The position numbers and the translations under genes were made by a program. Below the pieces are notes generated by a model. That model was not told the origin of the DNA and made no database searches. It saw only the letters and a program-made list of their open reading frames with translations. A stretch of DNA of 64,000 nt from Ceratotherium simum simum (taxonomy: Eukaryota; Chordata; Mammalia; Perissodactyla; Rhinocerotidae): assembly GCF_000283155.1 (NCBI RefSeq), contig NW_004454240.1, positions 3,507,781-3,571,780 on the forward strand, read 5' to 3'. Positions 25,110 through 36,564 of the stretch are shown piece after piece. Position 1 is the first letter of the stretch; every line of letters begins with the position of its first letter.

Positions 25110-26070
25110 TTCTTATCCCCGGAGATGAGCCTCAGAGCAAGCTCTGTGTGCAGCTTGTGGGTGAAGAGTTGGTGCTGGGGGCCTCTCTCACACTCATACA
25201 GCCATTTGCTCTGGACTGTTATATGACATAATCCTGTTTACTGAGCAGCAAGCAGATACTCAAAGCTTTAGCAACCGTAAGTATAGATGAGGCCTTAGGC
25301 CTGGGGGAACACCAGTTTTTTAGCAGCTCCAATTTTTTAGCAGCTGCAAATCCCAAGATGATCTGGGCAAAAAAAATAGAAGGGAGCTGGAATAGAGCTT
25401 CCAATAAGTCTAGCTTTCCCTTCTTGCCTTGGAAGAGACAGTGTTGGGCATATAAGCAAGATATCAGGCATGGGGTAGGGAGAGAAGCAAAGAAGAAGGA
25501 ATGGGAAGAGAAGTGGTAGGCTCGAGGTGCTGGGCGGGCACTGAAGTGTGCCCCCTCGGGGCAGTCATTGGAGACACAGAACCAGCGGCACAAGCATCAG
25601 TGCCTGAACCTGTAACATATCCGTTTAATACCCAATACCATAGAGAACTGCAGAGGAGCAAATTTAAGGCTAGCCATAGTGGACTCTCCAAAAATGCCTG
25701 TTCAACAGATGAATATGCTGAGCTTCAGTGTTCTAAGGACACGCCTCAGGGGCAGCTGTTGAAGGGCAGGCTGGCTGAGCTGAGTAGACACTCCCCCTTC
25801 ACCACAGCCAGTCTGCTTTTATTTGTTTCACATATTTTTCTGAGTAAGATTTTATTAGAAAATAGGAATTTTTTAAGTGCAGAAACCACAGATGCATTCC
25901 AACGTTTTCATACTACAGATAAGAAGAAATTGAAGCTCAGAGGAGAAAAAGGACACACAGGCAGTGACAAAACAGGAACCGGGGCCATGGCTGTCTGAGG
26001 GTCATCTTCACCAGACCAGGCCTCCCTCACCCCAAACCTTTACTTCTCCCTCTCCAGTCTATTTACATGG
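25110..26070. other. Intergenic sequence, no recognised element
   Basis: No gene seen. A 165-codon open frame (25501-25998) has no recognisable domain and includes text resembling a degraded MIR at about 25900-25970. Confidence 0.45.
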
Positions 26071-26081
26071 CCTGGGAATTG

Positions 26082-26190
26082 GGAAGAAAAAATGGGAGAA
26101 GGAAAGGAAAGAAGCATGGAGAAGGAAGGGAAGGAAAGAAGACAGGAGAGAGGGAGAAAAAAGAGGAAGGGAAGGAAGAAAGGACGAGCT
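26082..26190. repeat. Polypurine low-complexity tract
   Basis: Nearly pure G/A on the plus strand in GGAAG and GAAAG units. It accounts for a Lys/Glu/Arg-rich spurious open frame here. Confidence 0.85.
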
Positions 26191-26439
26191 CGCTGCACTG
26201 TGTATTCTGAAAGAAGGGGAATTGGGGGAGCAAGGAGTACTAGAAAACCAGGGTTTCCTTGAAGAGCAGCACTTCTCTAAGAGGAACTTGGCTGAACTAA
26301 AGAGTGAAGCAAGGTGAGACTGAGAAAAAAAATCAAACTTAGTCTTGAAGGGGGCCCAGGCTGAACTCTGCAATGGTTCAGGGCACTTGGAGATGACTTT
26401 CTTGAGTCAGAGGCAGGACCCTTGGGCATCTGTGGACAA

Positions 26440-27297
26440 ATAAATCCATCTGTGGATGGATAAATTGGACTTCCACAAAATTAAAAACTTTTGTGTATCA
26501 AAGAACATTATCAAATAAATGACCAGACTGACTACAGAATGTGAGAAAATATTTTCAAATCACATATCTGATAAGGTTTAGTATTCAGAATAGAACTCTT
26601 ACAACTCTTAACAACTCAGTGACAAAAAGTCAAACAACCCAATTAAAAAATGAGCAAACGACTTGAATAGTTATTTCCCCAAAGAAGATATATGAATGGC
26701 CAACAAGCATGAAAAGATGTTCAACATAATTGATCATTAAGGAAATGCAAATCAAAACCACAATGAGGTAAAACTTTATACCCACTAGGATGGCTATAAT
26801 TTAAAAAGACAGAAAATGACGAGTGTTGACGAGGATGTGGAGAAATAGGAACCCTCGTTCATTGTCAGTGTGAATGTAAAATGGTGCAGCCTCTATGCAA
26901 AACACTTTGGTGCTTCCTCAAAAAGTTAAACATAGGGTTAACATACAACTCAGCAATTCCACTCTTACATATATAACAGAAGAATTAAAACAGATATTCA
27001 AATAAATACTTGTTCACAAATGTTCACAGCAGCACTATTCATAATAGCCAAAAGGTGGAAACAACCCAAACATCTATCAATGGATGAATGAATAATCAAA
27101 TTGTGGTTTACCCATACAATGAAATACTATTCAGCCATAAAAAGGGAATGAGGGGTGTTCTTATGGGGTGATGAAAAAGTTTTGAAACTAGAGAGAGGTA
27201 GTGGTTTCATAACATTGTGAATGCACTAAATGCCACTGAACTATGCACTTTAAAATGGTTAATTGTATGTTATGTGAATTTCACCTCAGCAAAAAAA
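26440..27297 (+). repeat. L1 3' region, sense
   Basis: In order: AAATTAAAAACTTTTGTGTATC, CAATTAAAAAATGAGCAAAC, GTGTTGACGAGGATGTGGAG, GAATACTATTCAGCC, and an end with an AATTTCACCTCAGC run. It is an ancient L1 tail of about 850 bp. Confidence 0.85.
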
Positions 27298-27599
27298 TCA
27301 TGAGAGATCACAGCTGCCATCTGTGAATGGGAGACATGCTACCTGAGCAGTCAGCTCCTCAGATCTAGTATCATGTGGCTTCTGCAGCATGAGCAACATA
27401 TTTTCTACACACTCCAAGCTTAACTTGATAACCAATAGCAGCTACAAGATGCAAGTAGTGTCCCCTGGTTAATCAATCTGGTCATATCCAATTCAAAGTA
27501 TGAAAACTAGGGCCCCCCATGCCTTACTCTTTCTTATTGGAACCCCAATTCTGTTTGTATCCACCCTCCTCGACATGGTTATGTGCTTCAAGAGATGGG

Positions 27600-27905
27600 T
27601 CCTGATTGGTCTAAACCTGTTGTAGAAGCTTCAACCCCTGGCCTATGATTGACTTTGGCATGGGCATGTGACATAGTTCAGGCTAATGAGATACTTGGGG
27701 AAGCCCACTGGGACCTCTTCTGGAAAAGCTTTCCTTGCTTTATAACAGAGCTACATAGGAAGAGATGATCTCTCTCGTCTTCTGTGGGATGTTGTTGTAC
27801 CAGAAAGGATATCCAAAGCAGTGGCAGCTATCTTGCAACCAGGCTCAGGATGAAGCCACCATATGGATCAGAGAGAAGCCAAGAGAACCACAGGGAGGTA
27901 AACTC
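27600..27905. repeat. Dispersed repeat, family not assigned
   Basis: The segment with TGATTGGTCTAAACCTG, then CATGGGCATGTGACATAG, then GGAAAAGCTTTCCTTGC, then AGGATGAAGCCACCATATG reads like a common ancient mammalian repeat. I cannot name the family with confidence. Confidence 0.4.
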
Positions 27906-27939
27906 TGAAATCATCTTGATACACACCCTCATCCCCTGT

Positions 27940-28382
27940 AGCAGATTGAATAATTGCCACCCATAGCTATCAAGTCCTAATCCCTAGAAAAAGAGTCTTT
28001 GCAGATGTAATTAAGTTAATGATTTTGAGATGAAGACTACCCTGGATTATCAAAGTAGGCTCTCAATGCTATCACATGAATCCTTATAAGAGAAAAGCAT
28101 AAGGAGTTTTGAGAGATAGATACACAGAGGAGAAGGCAATGTGAAGATGGAGGCAGAGATCGGACTGATGTGGCTATGAGCCAAGGAACAGCAACAATTG
28201 CTTAGAAGCCACCAGAAGCTAGGAGACAGGCATGGAACAATTTGCCCTCAGAGCCTCAGGAGGGAGTATGGCACTGCCAACACTTTGATTTCAGATGTCT
28301 GGCCTTCAGAGAATTAATTTCCATTGGTTTAAGCAACTCAATTTGTGGTAATTTATTATAGCAGCCTTAAGAAAGTAATATA
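27940..28382 (+). mobile_element. Solo LTR, MaLR type
   Basis: Starts TGTAGCAGATTGAATAATTG and ends near GAAAGTAATATACA (TG..CA). Inside are GCAGATGTAATTAAGTTAAT, GGCAGAGATCGGACTGATG and CCACCAGAAGCTAGGAG. This is the pattern of ancient non-autonomous ERVL-MaLR LTRs. No internal coding part adjoins it. Confidence 0.65.
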
Positions 28383-28929
28383 CACCCCCACCTCACCATA
28401 CACTCTTTGCTTCCCTTGGGCAGATTCTTTGCTGACCCATACCAGCCTCAGTGGAGGTAGTTCCCCTCAGCCATGTTCCCTGAGCCAGCTTCCCTGTGGC
28501 TGCCTCCCCCAGCGCCTGTACTGTAATGGTGTGTTGGACTGTGCCAACTGGGGCTGATCAAGAGGATTGTGATGAATCCCACCTGCCCATTCCCCAACCC
28601 CTAGCCAGCCCACCCACCCCAGGAGCCCTTGGTGGCCCCACCACTCCATGCAGGCAAATACACTTAGCTCCTGGCCTTCCATGGCCTCCCATTAACTTCC
28701 TGGCATCTGACCCATGGACTATTTCCTTATTCCCTCCCAGAGGCCTGCTCCTCCATTCTCTCCCTCTCCCCACCCCAAAAGCTACCTCTCTAGGGACATA
28801 TCTCATCAAATTCCAAGAACTGATCCTGTCTACCAATCAGAAAGGACTAGACATAAGAAGTGGGTTCCATGGGGAGAGTACAAATCGTCTGCCTTCACCA
28901 CTCTAATCCTGATCTACCACTTCCTTTCT

Positions 28930-29090
28930 CTGGATCCCCAGCTCCTCATCAATCACAAGACAACTTTGGAGTCAGGCAGATGTGGAGTTTAAATCCCACT
29001 TACCCCACTTACCAGCTGTATCATCTCAAGCCAGTTCCCTTATCCCCCAGTGCCTCAATTTCTTCATCTAAAAATGGGGGTAACAATATG
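28930..29090. repeat. MIR
   Basis: CAGATGTGGAGTTTAAATCCC, then CTCAATTTCTTCATCTAAAA, then ATGGGGGTAACAATA. Confidence 0.8.
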
Positions 29091-29966
29091 GTAAGAGATA
29101 TTTTATCTGGTGTGGCTGATCCTCCCTTTTCTGCACTAACAATATTTCCAAAGTTGGCAATGTTTACTCAAAAACAGAACAATAATTTTTAAAGAGGCAT
29201 GAAAAAAATTCATTTATATATGCATAATTTTTGTTAACCATGAAAACACATGAAGAACTTGTCACTGTCACTACTAAATATGCATTACCAGTGAGATTGC
29301 CATTGTGGTATCACTAGGCTCAGGTGCCATCCTCACCATTCTGCCTATGTTGCATGAATTGGGCCACTGTGACCTTAACCGACATTACACACCATCATCT
29401 CATGATGAACTTCAGTGCTCAATAAATCATCATTGGATTATTATGATGGTGTTTCTTAAGAAAACTTGATGTCCATTAAAAACAACCCCTTATAACAAGT
29501 CCTTTGCTATTGGGATGCCTTGGGTATTTAGGTTTCAAATAGGTGACCTCCTACTGGGTTCCCTTCTTCCTAGGATGGTATCAAAGGAGAACATTCAAGC
29601 TCCTGTTGATAAAGTCCCCAGTCGAGTGCCAGGTCCATGGAGCATCTTGGCACATGGGAACTCTTACACTGAGGAGGAAGGGAGGATGTGCCTGGGGGCT
29701 GTCCATCCCACCTCCTCCCAGCTCTCCTGTCTGCTGTCTCCTCCTCAGTGAACAGCAGTGGATGGCTCCACCTCTCAGACTTGACTCAGAAAGTGAAGCA
29801 AGTAGGAAAGTGGATTCAAGAGGACCAGCCATGCAGTAAGTATCTCCCAACAGGAAGGGAGCCATAGGCTCACCTTCACCTTCTCCCTGGGTGTGATAGT
29901 CAATTTTATGTGTCAACTTGACTGGGCCACAGGGTGCCCAGATATTTGGTCAAACATTATTCTGGG

Positions 29967-30264
29967 GGCTGGCCCGGTGGCTTAGCGGTTAAGTGCGCAC
30001 GCTCCACTACTGGCAGCCTGGGTTCAGATCCCAGGCACGCACCGACACACTGCTTGTCCGGCCATGCTGAGGCGTTGCCCCACATACAGCAACTAGAACG
30101 ATGTACAACTATGATGTACAACTATCTACTGGGGCTTTGGGGAAAAAAAAAAGAGGAGGATTGGCAATAGATGTTAGCTCAGGGCTGGTCTTCCTCAGCA
30201 AAAAGAGGAGGATTGGCATGGATGTTAGCTCAGGGCTGATCTTCCTCACAAAAAACAGAAAAAT
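29967..30264 (+). mobile_element. ERE1 SINE with target-site duplication and doubled tail
   Basis: Head GGCTGGCCCGGTGGCTTAGC, B box GGTTCAGATCCC, tail CTATCTACTGGGGC, then two tandem copies of a roughly 50-bp GAGGATTGGCA..CTTCCTCA block. Flanked by ACATTATTCTGGG (13 bp) at 29954-29966 and 30265-30277. Confidence 0.95.
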
Positions 30265-30681
30265 ACATTATTCTGGGTGTGTCTCTCAGGGTGTTTTTGG
30301 ATGAGATTAACATTTGATTCAGTAGACTGAGTAAAGAAGATTGCTCTCCCCAGTGTGGGTGGGCCCCATCCAATCAGCAGAAGGCCTGAATAGAACAAAA
30401 AAGGCTGCCCTTCCTGGGAATAAGAGGGAACTCCTGCTTGACTGCTTGGGCTGGGATATCAGTCTTCTCTGGCCTTTGGACTCGAACTGAAACAATGGCT
30501 CTTCTTGAGTCAAGCCCGCCAGTTTTTATACTGGAACTTACACCATTGGCTCTCCTGGTTCTCAGGCATTTAGACTCAGACTAGAACTACACATTGGCTC
30601 TCCTGGGTCTCCAGCTTGACCATGGTGTATCTTGGGACATCTCAGCCTCCATAATTGTGTGAATTAATTTCTTATAATAAT

Positions 30682-30691
<10 letters not shown>

Positions 30692-30738
<47 letters not shown>
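30692..30738. repeat. (TCTA)n tetranucleotide microsatellite
   Basis: About 11-12 perfect TCTA units near the end of the LTR-like repeat; an STR of the type used in parentage typing. Confidence 0.95.
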
Positions 30739-30819
30739 CTATTCGTTCTATTTCTTTGGAGAACCCTGACTAATACATCATCACCCATTTCCTCCAAGAC
30801 ATAGTGTTCCTTCTGCCTT

Positions 30820-31010
30820 AGCGGTTCCAGGATTTAGAATCAAGAAACCTAATTTCAAACCCTGACTCTGCCACTATTCTGCTATGGTCACTTGGGCAAG
30901 TCATTGGCTGTCCATCGCTGGCCTCAGTAGATTGGTCTTTAAAGATGCAAATAATAATACCTACCCTGCCGTCTTGCTGGGCTGTTGATGCAGCCAGCGT
31001 AAGACAATTG
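30820..31010. repeat. MIR
   Basis: AACCCTGACTCTGCCACTA, then CACTTGGGCAAGTCATTGG, then AATAATAATACCTACC. Confidence 0.8.
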
Positions 31011-31833
31011 TGGATCCATAATAATTGAAAGTTTCCACGTTTCCACCCCTACCTTTTCACAAGAGAGATTGTTTTTTTCCCCGGCAGAGCAAAAAATGTT
31101 TTGAAGCAGGAAGGCATCTGGAATGCTGGCATCTGGTTCCTCCTCTATTACTATCTCACTGAGTGGCCCTGGGCTGGGTCTTACCCCCTCGGGGCCTCAA
31201 TTGTCCCATGGATATAGTAAGGAGGGTGGCCAAGAAAAACTGGACCATTCTAGGAACCTAAGAGACATTGAACCACAGAAAGGACAGAGCCATTTCCACA
31301 GTAGATTCAAAGATGCCCTTCATGGAGCCATCTCCCAGAGACTTGGGCCCAGATCTCTTCAAGCTCCAGCTACCAGGACATAGTTCTGCTTTGGGTTTGG
31401 CAAGCAGGCAGCTCTGACCCTGTTCTCCAAATCTCTGTCCCTTTCTCTCTTCTTCTCTCTCTCTCTCACTACCTCTTCAGAGAGCAGATTTTCTCAACCT
31501 CGTCACTCAGAATGGGCCAGGTGGTCCAGCCTCTTGACTCACAAACCTATGAATGGAGAGTATTTCCCAGCAGCCTACTTGCATTAGCCCTTTCTGCAAG
31601 GTTGTTATTAGCTTCTAATAGTCAAGTCTTCTTTCTGGCTGTTTCTTATTACAAAGACATTATTTGTTTAACACCCAGATCCCAGGATCTGGGTCTTGGG
31701 AGTCTTGGAGGTATTTCGAACACTCCGCTCTTCTTTTCTTTCTCTCCATCTCGCTCCTGTTTTCTCTTTATTTTGGTCCTCTCTTTTGTCTCTTGTAAAA
31801 ACTGTCCTTGGCATCCTTAAAAAAAGAAAGACC

Positions 31834-32084
31834 AGGGGCTATCCCCGTGGCATAGTGGTTAAGTTCGGCACCAGCCCGGGGTTCGCGGGTTCGTATCCTG
31901 GGTGTGGACCTATACCACTCGTCAGCTATGCTGTGGTGGTGTCCCACATACAAAACAGAGGAAGACTGGCACAGATGTCAGCTCAGGGACAATCTTCCTC
32001 AAGCAAAAAAAGAGTAAGATTGGCAGTGGATGTTAGCTCAGGGCCAAACCTCCTCACCAAAAAAAAAAATAATAATAATAATAA
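31834..32084 (+). mobile_element. ERE SINE with doubled tail
   Basis: Head GGGGCTATCCCCGTGGCATA, B box GGTTCGTATCC, two tail blocks (GATGTCAGCTCAGGGAC and GATGTTAGCTCAGGGCC), then an A run and (AAT)n. A different subtype from the ERE1 copies. Confidence 0.92.
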
Positions 32085-32099
32085 GTAAAAAACAGTAAA

Positions 32100-32915
32100 G
32101 CCCTGCTGGCCCAGGCTTAGCAGTGAAGAGAGACTCACCTCGGGGACCTCTCACCAATCACTGCTACCTCCACTCTCCCTGGACTCCAGACGCACACTGG
32201 CAGAGCCCATTTAATGCTTTGGCCTGTGGGGGAACCTAGGACGTTTCCTTTTATTCCCTGAACTCAGTGTGGAATGGATAGCTAAGGCTTTCCTACTGAT
32301 GCATGGAAAATTGCAGGGAAATGATGTGAAACTACATCATCTTGCTTATAAACAACACCATCCCCAAGGCCCATGCCAGTCCCATCCCAGCTCCTGGCCT
32401 GACTTCACAATGCAGGCGCCACCCAGAAACTCATGTCTAGCCCATGGCTCCAACAGAGCTAGAGAGGTTATGTCCTGCCAAAGGACATCTCTCACAGTTT
32501 GGGTTTCTGTATCAGAATCTGCCTTTTCCCCAGGTCAATGACCCCAGAAATGCCCTCTGTGTAGGAGAGAGCACACCCACACATGGAGTGCCTGAATGCC
32601 ACACAATAACCCAGCATTCATACCCACAAGAGTACTCATTCAGCAGATGGAGGAGCTGTCCTTACATTTCTTTCCTTTCTCTCCCTCCTTCTCTCTTCTC
32701 CACACTGCCACCTGTCTCTCCAATATCCACCTTGTTTCTCACCTCCCACCCACAAGTGCGGGGTCATTCGTGTTTCTGCCTTCTGATGGCCTTCCCCATG
32801 CTGGGGCGGCAGAGCCTTCCCTAATGTGTTCTCCTGCCCTCAATAGGTGGCTCAGGTCAGATGGTTGATTTGCACCCCTTCCTCCAGGGTCACATCTCTG
32901 CTCTGTTCAGCTGAT
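32100..32915. other. Intergenic sequence, unique
   Basis: No gene or known repeat recognised. Confidence 0.5.
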
Positions 32916-32919
32916 ATTC

Positions 32920-33300
32920 CCAGTCATTCGTTCAACAAGCATGGGCTGAGCCCCTCGTGGGCCAGGCCCAAGCTAAGTGCTGGGGACACAGCTAGGGACT
33001 GTGGTCACAGTTCCTGCCTTACAATGATCCACAGTTATTGAGAAGATAGGCACACAAACAGTCGATAAAAATGCAGTGTCGCCAGTGTCATGTGAAGTAA
33101 GCACAGGGAAACCTACCCCAGACTGGGGTTGGGGAGAAGGACCAAAGAACATTTCCAGGAGGAAGTGAAGTCTGATTGAGATCTGAAGGAGAAATAAGAG
33201 TTAAGCAGGCAAAAAGGAAGGGAAAGAGCATTCCAGGCAACAGGACCTGCATGTTCAGAGTCTAAAGATGAAACAGCAGGGCTAGTCTGTGCCCGGGGTT
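32920..33300 (-). repeat. L2 fragment
   Basis: Antisense L2: TCGTTCAACAAGCATGGGC, then GTGCTGGGGACACAGCTAGG, then GAGCATTCCAGGCAACAGG. Confidence 0.7.
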
Positions 33301-33768
33301 GTTTTTCCGTGACACTGTGTGGACACGTGCCTGTGTGCCCTGCGTCTCCATGCATGACCATAATCTGCACGTCCTAACACAGAAGATCTGGAGGACTGTT
33401 CTGCCAGAGCCATTGAACACACTATGCCCAGATGGCTGTGTTACAACATAAAATCACCACATTTTTATTATGAGGTAATGGGATCCTCTGACATCCCTGA
33501 GCCTTCCCTCACTCTTGAATTCCTCCATCAATCCCCATCAGAGCTAGGGTCACCAGTGGAGGAGGTGAAGTGGTGAGGTGGGAATGTCCTTTTCAAACAG
33601 CGCAAGATAATAATCATTTTTTTTTAAAGCTGAAAGTTTAATGGTTTAATGTTAGGCCTTGTAAAATATTTTTTTGTCAAATCCACTCCATTAATGCAGT
33701 CAGAACAAAATGTTCCTGGTGTCCAAATGGATATATCAAAGCAGCCAGGTCAAAATGGCATGTGCCAC

Positions 33769-33771
<3 letters not shown>

Positions 33772-33809
<38 letters not shown>
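33772..33809. repeat. (GT)n microsatellite
   Basis: A perfect GT run of about 19 units. Confidence 0.95.
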
Positions 33810-33813
<4 letters not shown>

Positions 33814-34544
33814 CTGTGCCTCTGAGCAAGTGAGTATATGAGGGTCACCAGCTACATGCTCCCTTTTATGAATATTTGGGCCAGACCAGGTATTTGTAGG
33901 CCTGGGGACCTTGTTCAGTGTACACAGTATGTGTCCACGTGGGTAAAGGTGCCCATCAGCATTGCTCACAGAGCTAGCCTGTCAGGGTATTTCCAACTGT
34001 GACCTTGACTTCACACTTGGCCAGGGTGAGGAAGTGAGACTGATCCATGAGGAGAAGAGCTGCTATTTGCGTCTCCCTCCTCACTCTGTTTCATCACCGC
34101 CATCAGTCCAGCTAGCCTTCCCAACAAAGTCCCTCCAGCGGGAATTCATAAAATGCTTTAAAAAAGAGAAGGGATCCTGGGGCCAGGCCCACCCAGGCCA
34201 CAGATCCCCTTAGAGAGAAAAGGAGTTGACAACTGTAGGCCTTCTGGGACCCTAGGCTTTCAAGGTTTCAGAGTGCAGAGAGGCCAGGAACCCAGCCTCC
34301 TTGAGGGTCAGCACACTGGCATCCTGGGCAGTCTGGAGGAGCTGGGGCCGGGAGGGTGGAGTAGGGCTGAGTGGGGACAGTGCAGACAGACCAAGAGTGG
34401 GACTGGACTGATGAAGGGGGCTCAGTCCTGGGCTGTGAGCAGGCTGCAGGGCGCATGGACTGGGCCCGATCTAAAGATGAGACAGGCTCCAACGCCATCT
34501 GCCATCCCCGCTGCACCTTTGTTATGCGTGAGACTTCTCCTGCC

Positions 34545-35310
34545 TGAATAATTGCAGTAGGCTCTCTCTTAATCTCCCAGCAGCTCTTCTCTCCATCTCC
34601 AGTTCACGACCCACACAGCATCCAGAGTGAGCTTTCCAAAACACAGGCCCAATCTTATCATTCCCAGCCTAAAACCCTCAGCTGGTTCCCCAGTATCTAT
34701 AGAAGCATTTCCCAAACTATGTGGCCTGGGATGGTCACTGGGATCTGATGACAAAAGGGATTCCAAGGGCAAATAAGTCAGGAGAATGCCTTGCTCAACA
34801 AAGTAAAACAGGTGTCTTTATTGCAGGACAGATGAGCATCTGTACTATGCTAATGTACACCTCCTCTACCCCATTTTTCTCCTAGGATATAGCATTCAGC
34901 AGAACCCGGTTTGGGAAACACTGGCTCCACATGCTGTATGCAACTCTCTGGGACCTGGCATCTGCATGCACCTCCAGCCCCCTTGTCTTCACTCATGTTG
35001 TCCCCTCAACAGGAATACCTTCCCTGGCCCTCCCCATTGCCTGCCTAATTCCTGCTTACCTCTCAAGACATTTGAACTATGCCTCCTCCGGGGAGCCTAC
35101 CCTGGTTACTCCCACCCACTGCTCATCTCTCACTCTCTAGGCTGTGCCTATCTCTGACATGGTTTCAATACAACATTTCCATATTTGCCTCCAAAATGGG
35201 ATTTTGAGCTCCTTGTAGGCAGGGTCTGGGCCCTATTCAACTCTGGGCCCAGAGCCCAGCACAGGGCCTGCCAGTTCTCAGTGAATGCTGGATGGAGAGA
35301 TGGGACAGAA
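34545..35310 (+). repeat. L2 3' region, sense, interrupted at 34704-34925
   Basis: Left part: TAATTGCAGTAGGCTCTC, then CAGAGTGAGCTTTCCAAAAC, then CAGCTGGTTCCCCAG. Right part: CTGGGACCTGGCATCTGC, then GAGCTCCTTGTAGGCAGGG, then CAGTGAATGCTGG. These are consecutive in L2, with a DNA transposon between them. Confidence 0.75.
34704..34925. mobile_element. Non-autonomous DNA transposon (MITE-like) with inverted ends
   Basis: Left end AGCATTTCCCAAACT and right end GGTTTGGGAAACACT are inverted repeats with 12 of 15 positions paired. The 222-bp element has no coding capacity. hAT-type by its ends; family not assigned. Confidence 0.65.
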
Positions 35311-36009
35311 AGAGCAGCAGAGAAAGAGTTTCAGAAAGAGAGGGATAGAAAGAAAGACGAAATGAGAGAGCAGAAGCAAGTATATGGAGGCCTTTGTCAG
35401 GAAGCCCTCAGAATGCCCCAGGTTCTATGTGTCAAGCTAATGGATTTGAAACTGAACAGCTGTACATTATGTAAGATACTCTACGCAGCTTCAGTAGGAA
35501 TGGCCAATTGCTCTTGGCTTATTGGCATCCAATGGGGCTGCAGCCCAAACACAACAGTGAGGCCAGTGCATTGGGCCAGTCCAGCCTACTAATTCAGCAG
35601 TGCTCACTAATTTGATAAAAACAATGTCTGCTAAAAAGCTCAGGTGGGCCAACCACCAGGTCAGGTGGGCTCAATTTGGCGCTCAGGCAGCATGTGTCAG
35701 TGTCAGGTTCTACTCCACTGGGGCCCTGCCCACAAGCGCTGCACTGCCTCCATGGCAGTGAACTGTGGGGAAAAGGCCTGAGGACTCATCCGTCTCCACA
35801 GGAGGACACTGGGGTGTCCTGGCCCCTGATCTATCTCCCCAGATGATGTACCTCTCCTCTCTCTGGTCTGTTTCCCTCTCCTTCCCTCTGAGGCTCAGAG
35901 TTAGGAAGTGGGAAAAAGAAAGAAGCTACAAAGAATGGCCAAGCTTAGGGTTTGGATGGGATTCCTTGACCCATTTGTTTACAGAAAGCCTCACTGCCAT
36001 TTGAGTAAG

Positions 36010-36560
36010 AACCCCAAGAAGGTGAGAGAAAGCCATGCAGATATCTGGGGAGACTGGAAAGAGTACGCCTGACACAGTCAAGGGACAGCAAAGGGGCCAG
36101 TGTGGCCAATGCAGATGGGATCAGGGGGAAGTGGTAGGAGATGTGGTCAGACAGGTGACAAGGGGCAAAGTTAGGTAGGGCCTTGTAGACTGTCACAAGG
36201 ACTTGAGCAAAATCAGAAGCCACTGGAGAGTACTGTGGAGAAGGTCGTTTTGGTTTGTATGTTGAGAGTGGATTGTAAGAGTGGAAGCAGGGAGGAGTTG
36301 AGAGGCTCCTGCAGTCATCCAGGTGAGAGATGATAGCAAGGACTGAGGTGAGAGCAGTGGAAGTGGTAGGGAGTGGGAAAGTTCTGGATGGATTTTGAAA
36401 GGAGAATCAACAGAACTTGGATCCGATGTGGGGTATGCAAGAAAGATAGGAGTCAAGGATGACTCCAAGGCTTTTGGCCTGAGCAACTGGAAAGATGGAG
36501 TTGCCATTTACTGCTAGTTGCTGAAGATAATCAGACCCAATCTGCAGGGCAGGGTGAAAG
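36010..36560 (-). repeat. L2 ORF2 fossil, reverse-transcriptase C-terminal region
   Basis: On the minus strand the frame at 36667-36407 keeps VAQAKSLGVILDSYLSCIPHI, the conserved L2/CR1 block after the RT catalytic site. The plus strand shows the complementary text GGATGACTCCAAGGCTTTTG. Stops and frameshifts are present. The left part includes GGGCCTTGTAGACTGTCAC. Confidence 0.8.
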
Positions 36561-36564
36561 CAGA

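Larger units (their letters stand above)
29893..30778 (+). mobile_element. Ancient LTR-like repeat, interrupted by an ERE
   Basis: Starts GTGATAGTCAATTTTATGTG and TCAACTTGACTGGGCC; resumes after the ERE at TTATTCTGGGTGTGTCTC; continues with GATTAACATTTGATTCAG, GACTCGAACTGAAACAATGG, and ends GGAGAACCCTGACTAATACA. Probably an ERVL/MaLR-type LTR; the exact family was not assigned. Confidence 0.6.

Noticed and set aside
25964..26317. A charged 117-codon open frame
   Set aside because: It is the translation of the polypurine tract.
2232..32084. tRNA genes suggested by B-box-like sequences
   Set aside because: All six occur in ERE SINEs, which derive from a tRNA. They lack a full cloverleaf and end in A-rich tails.
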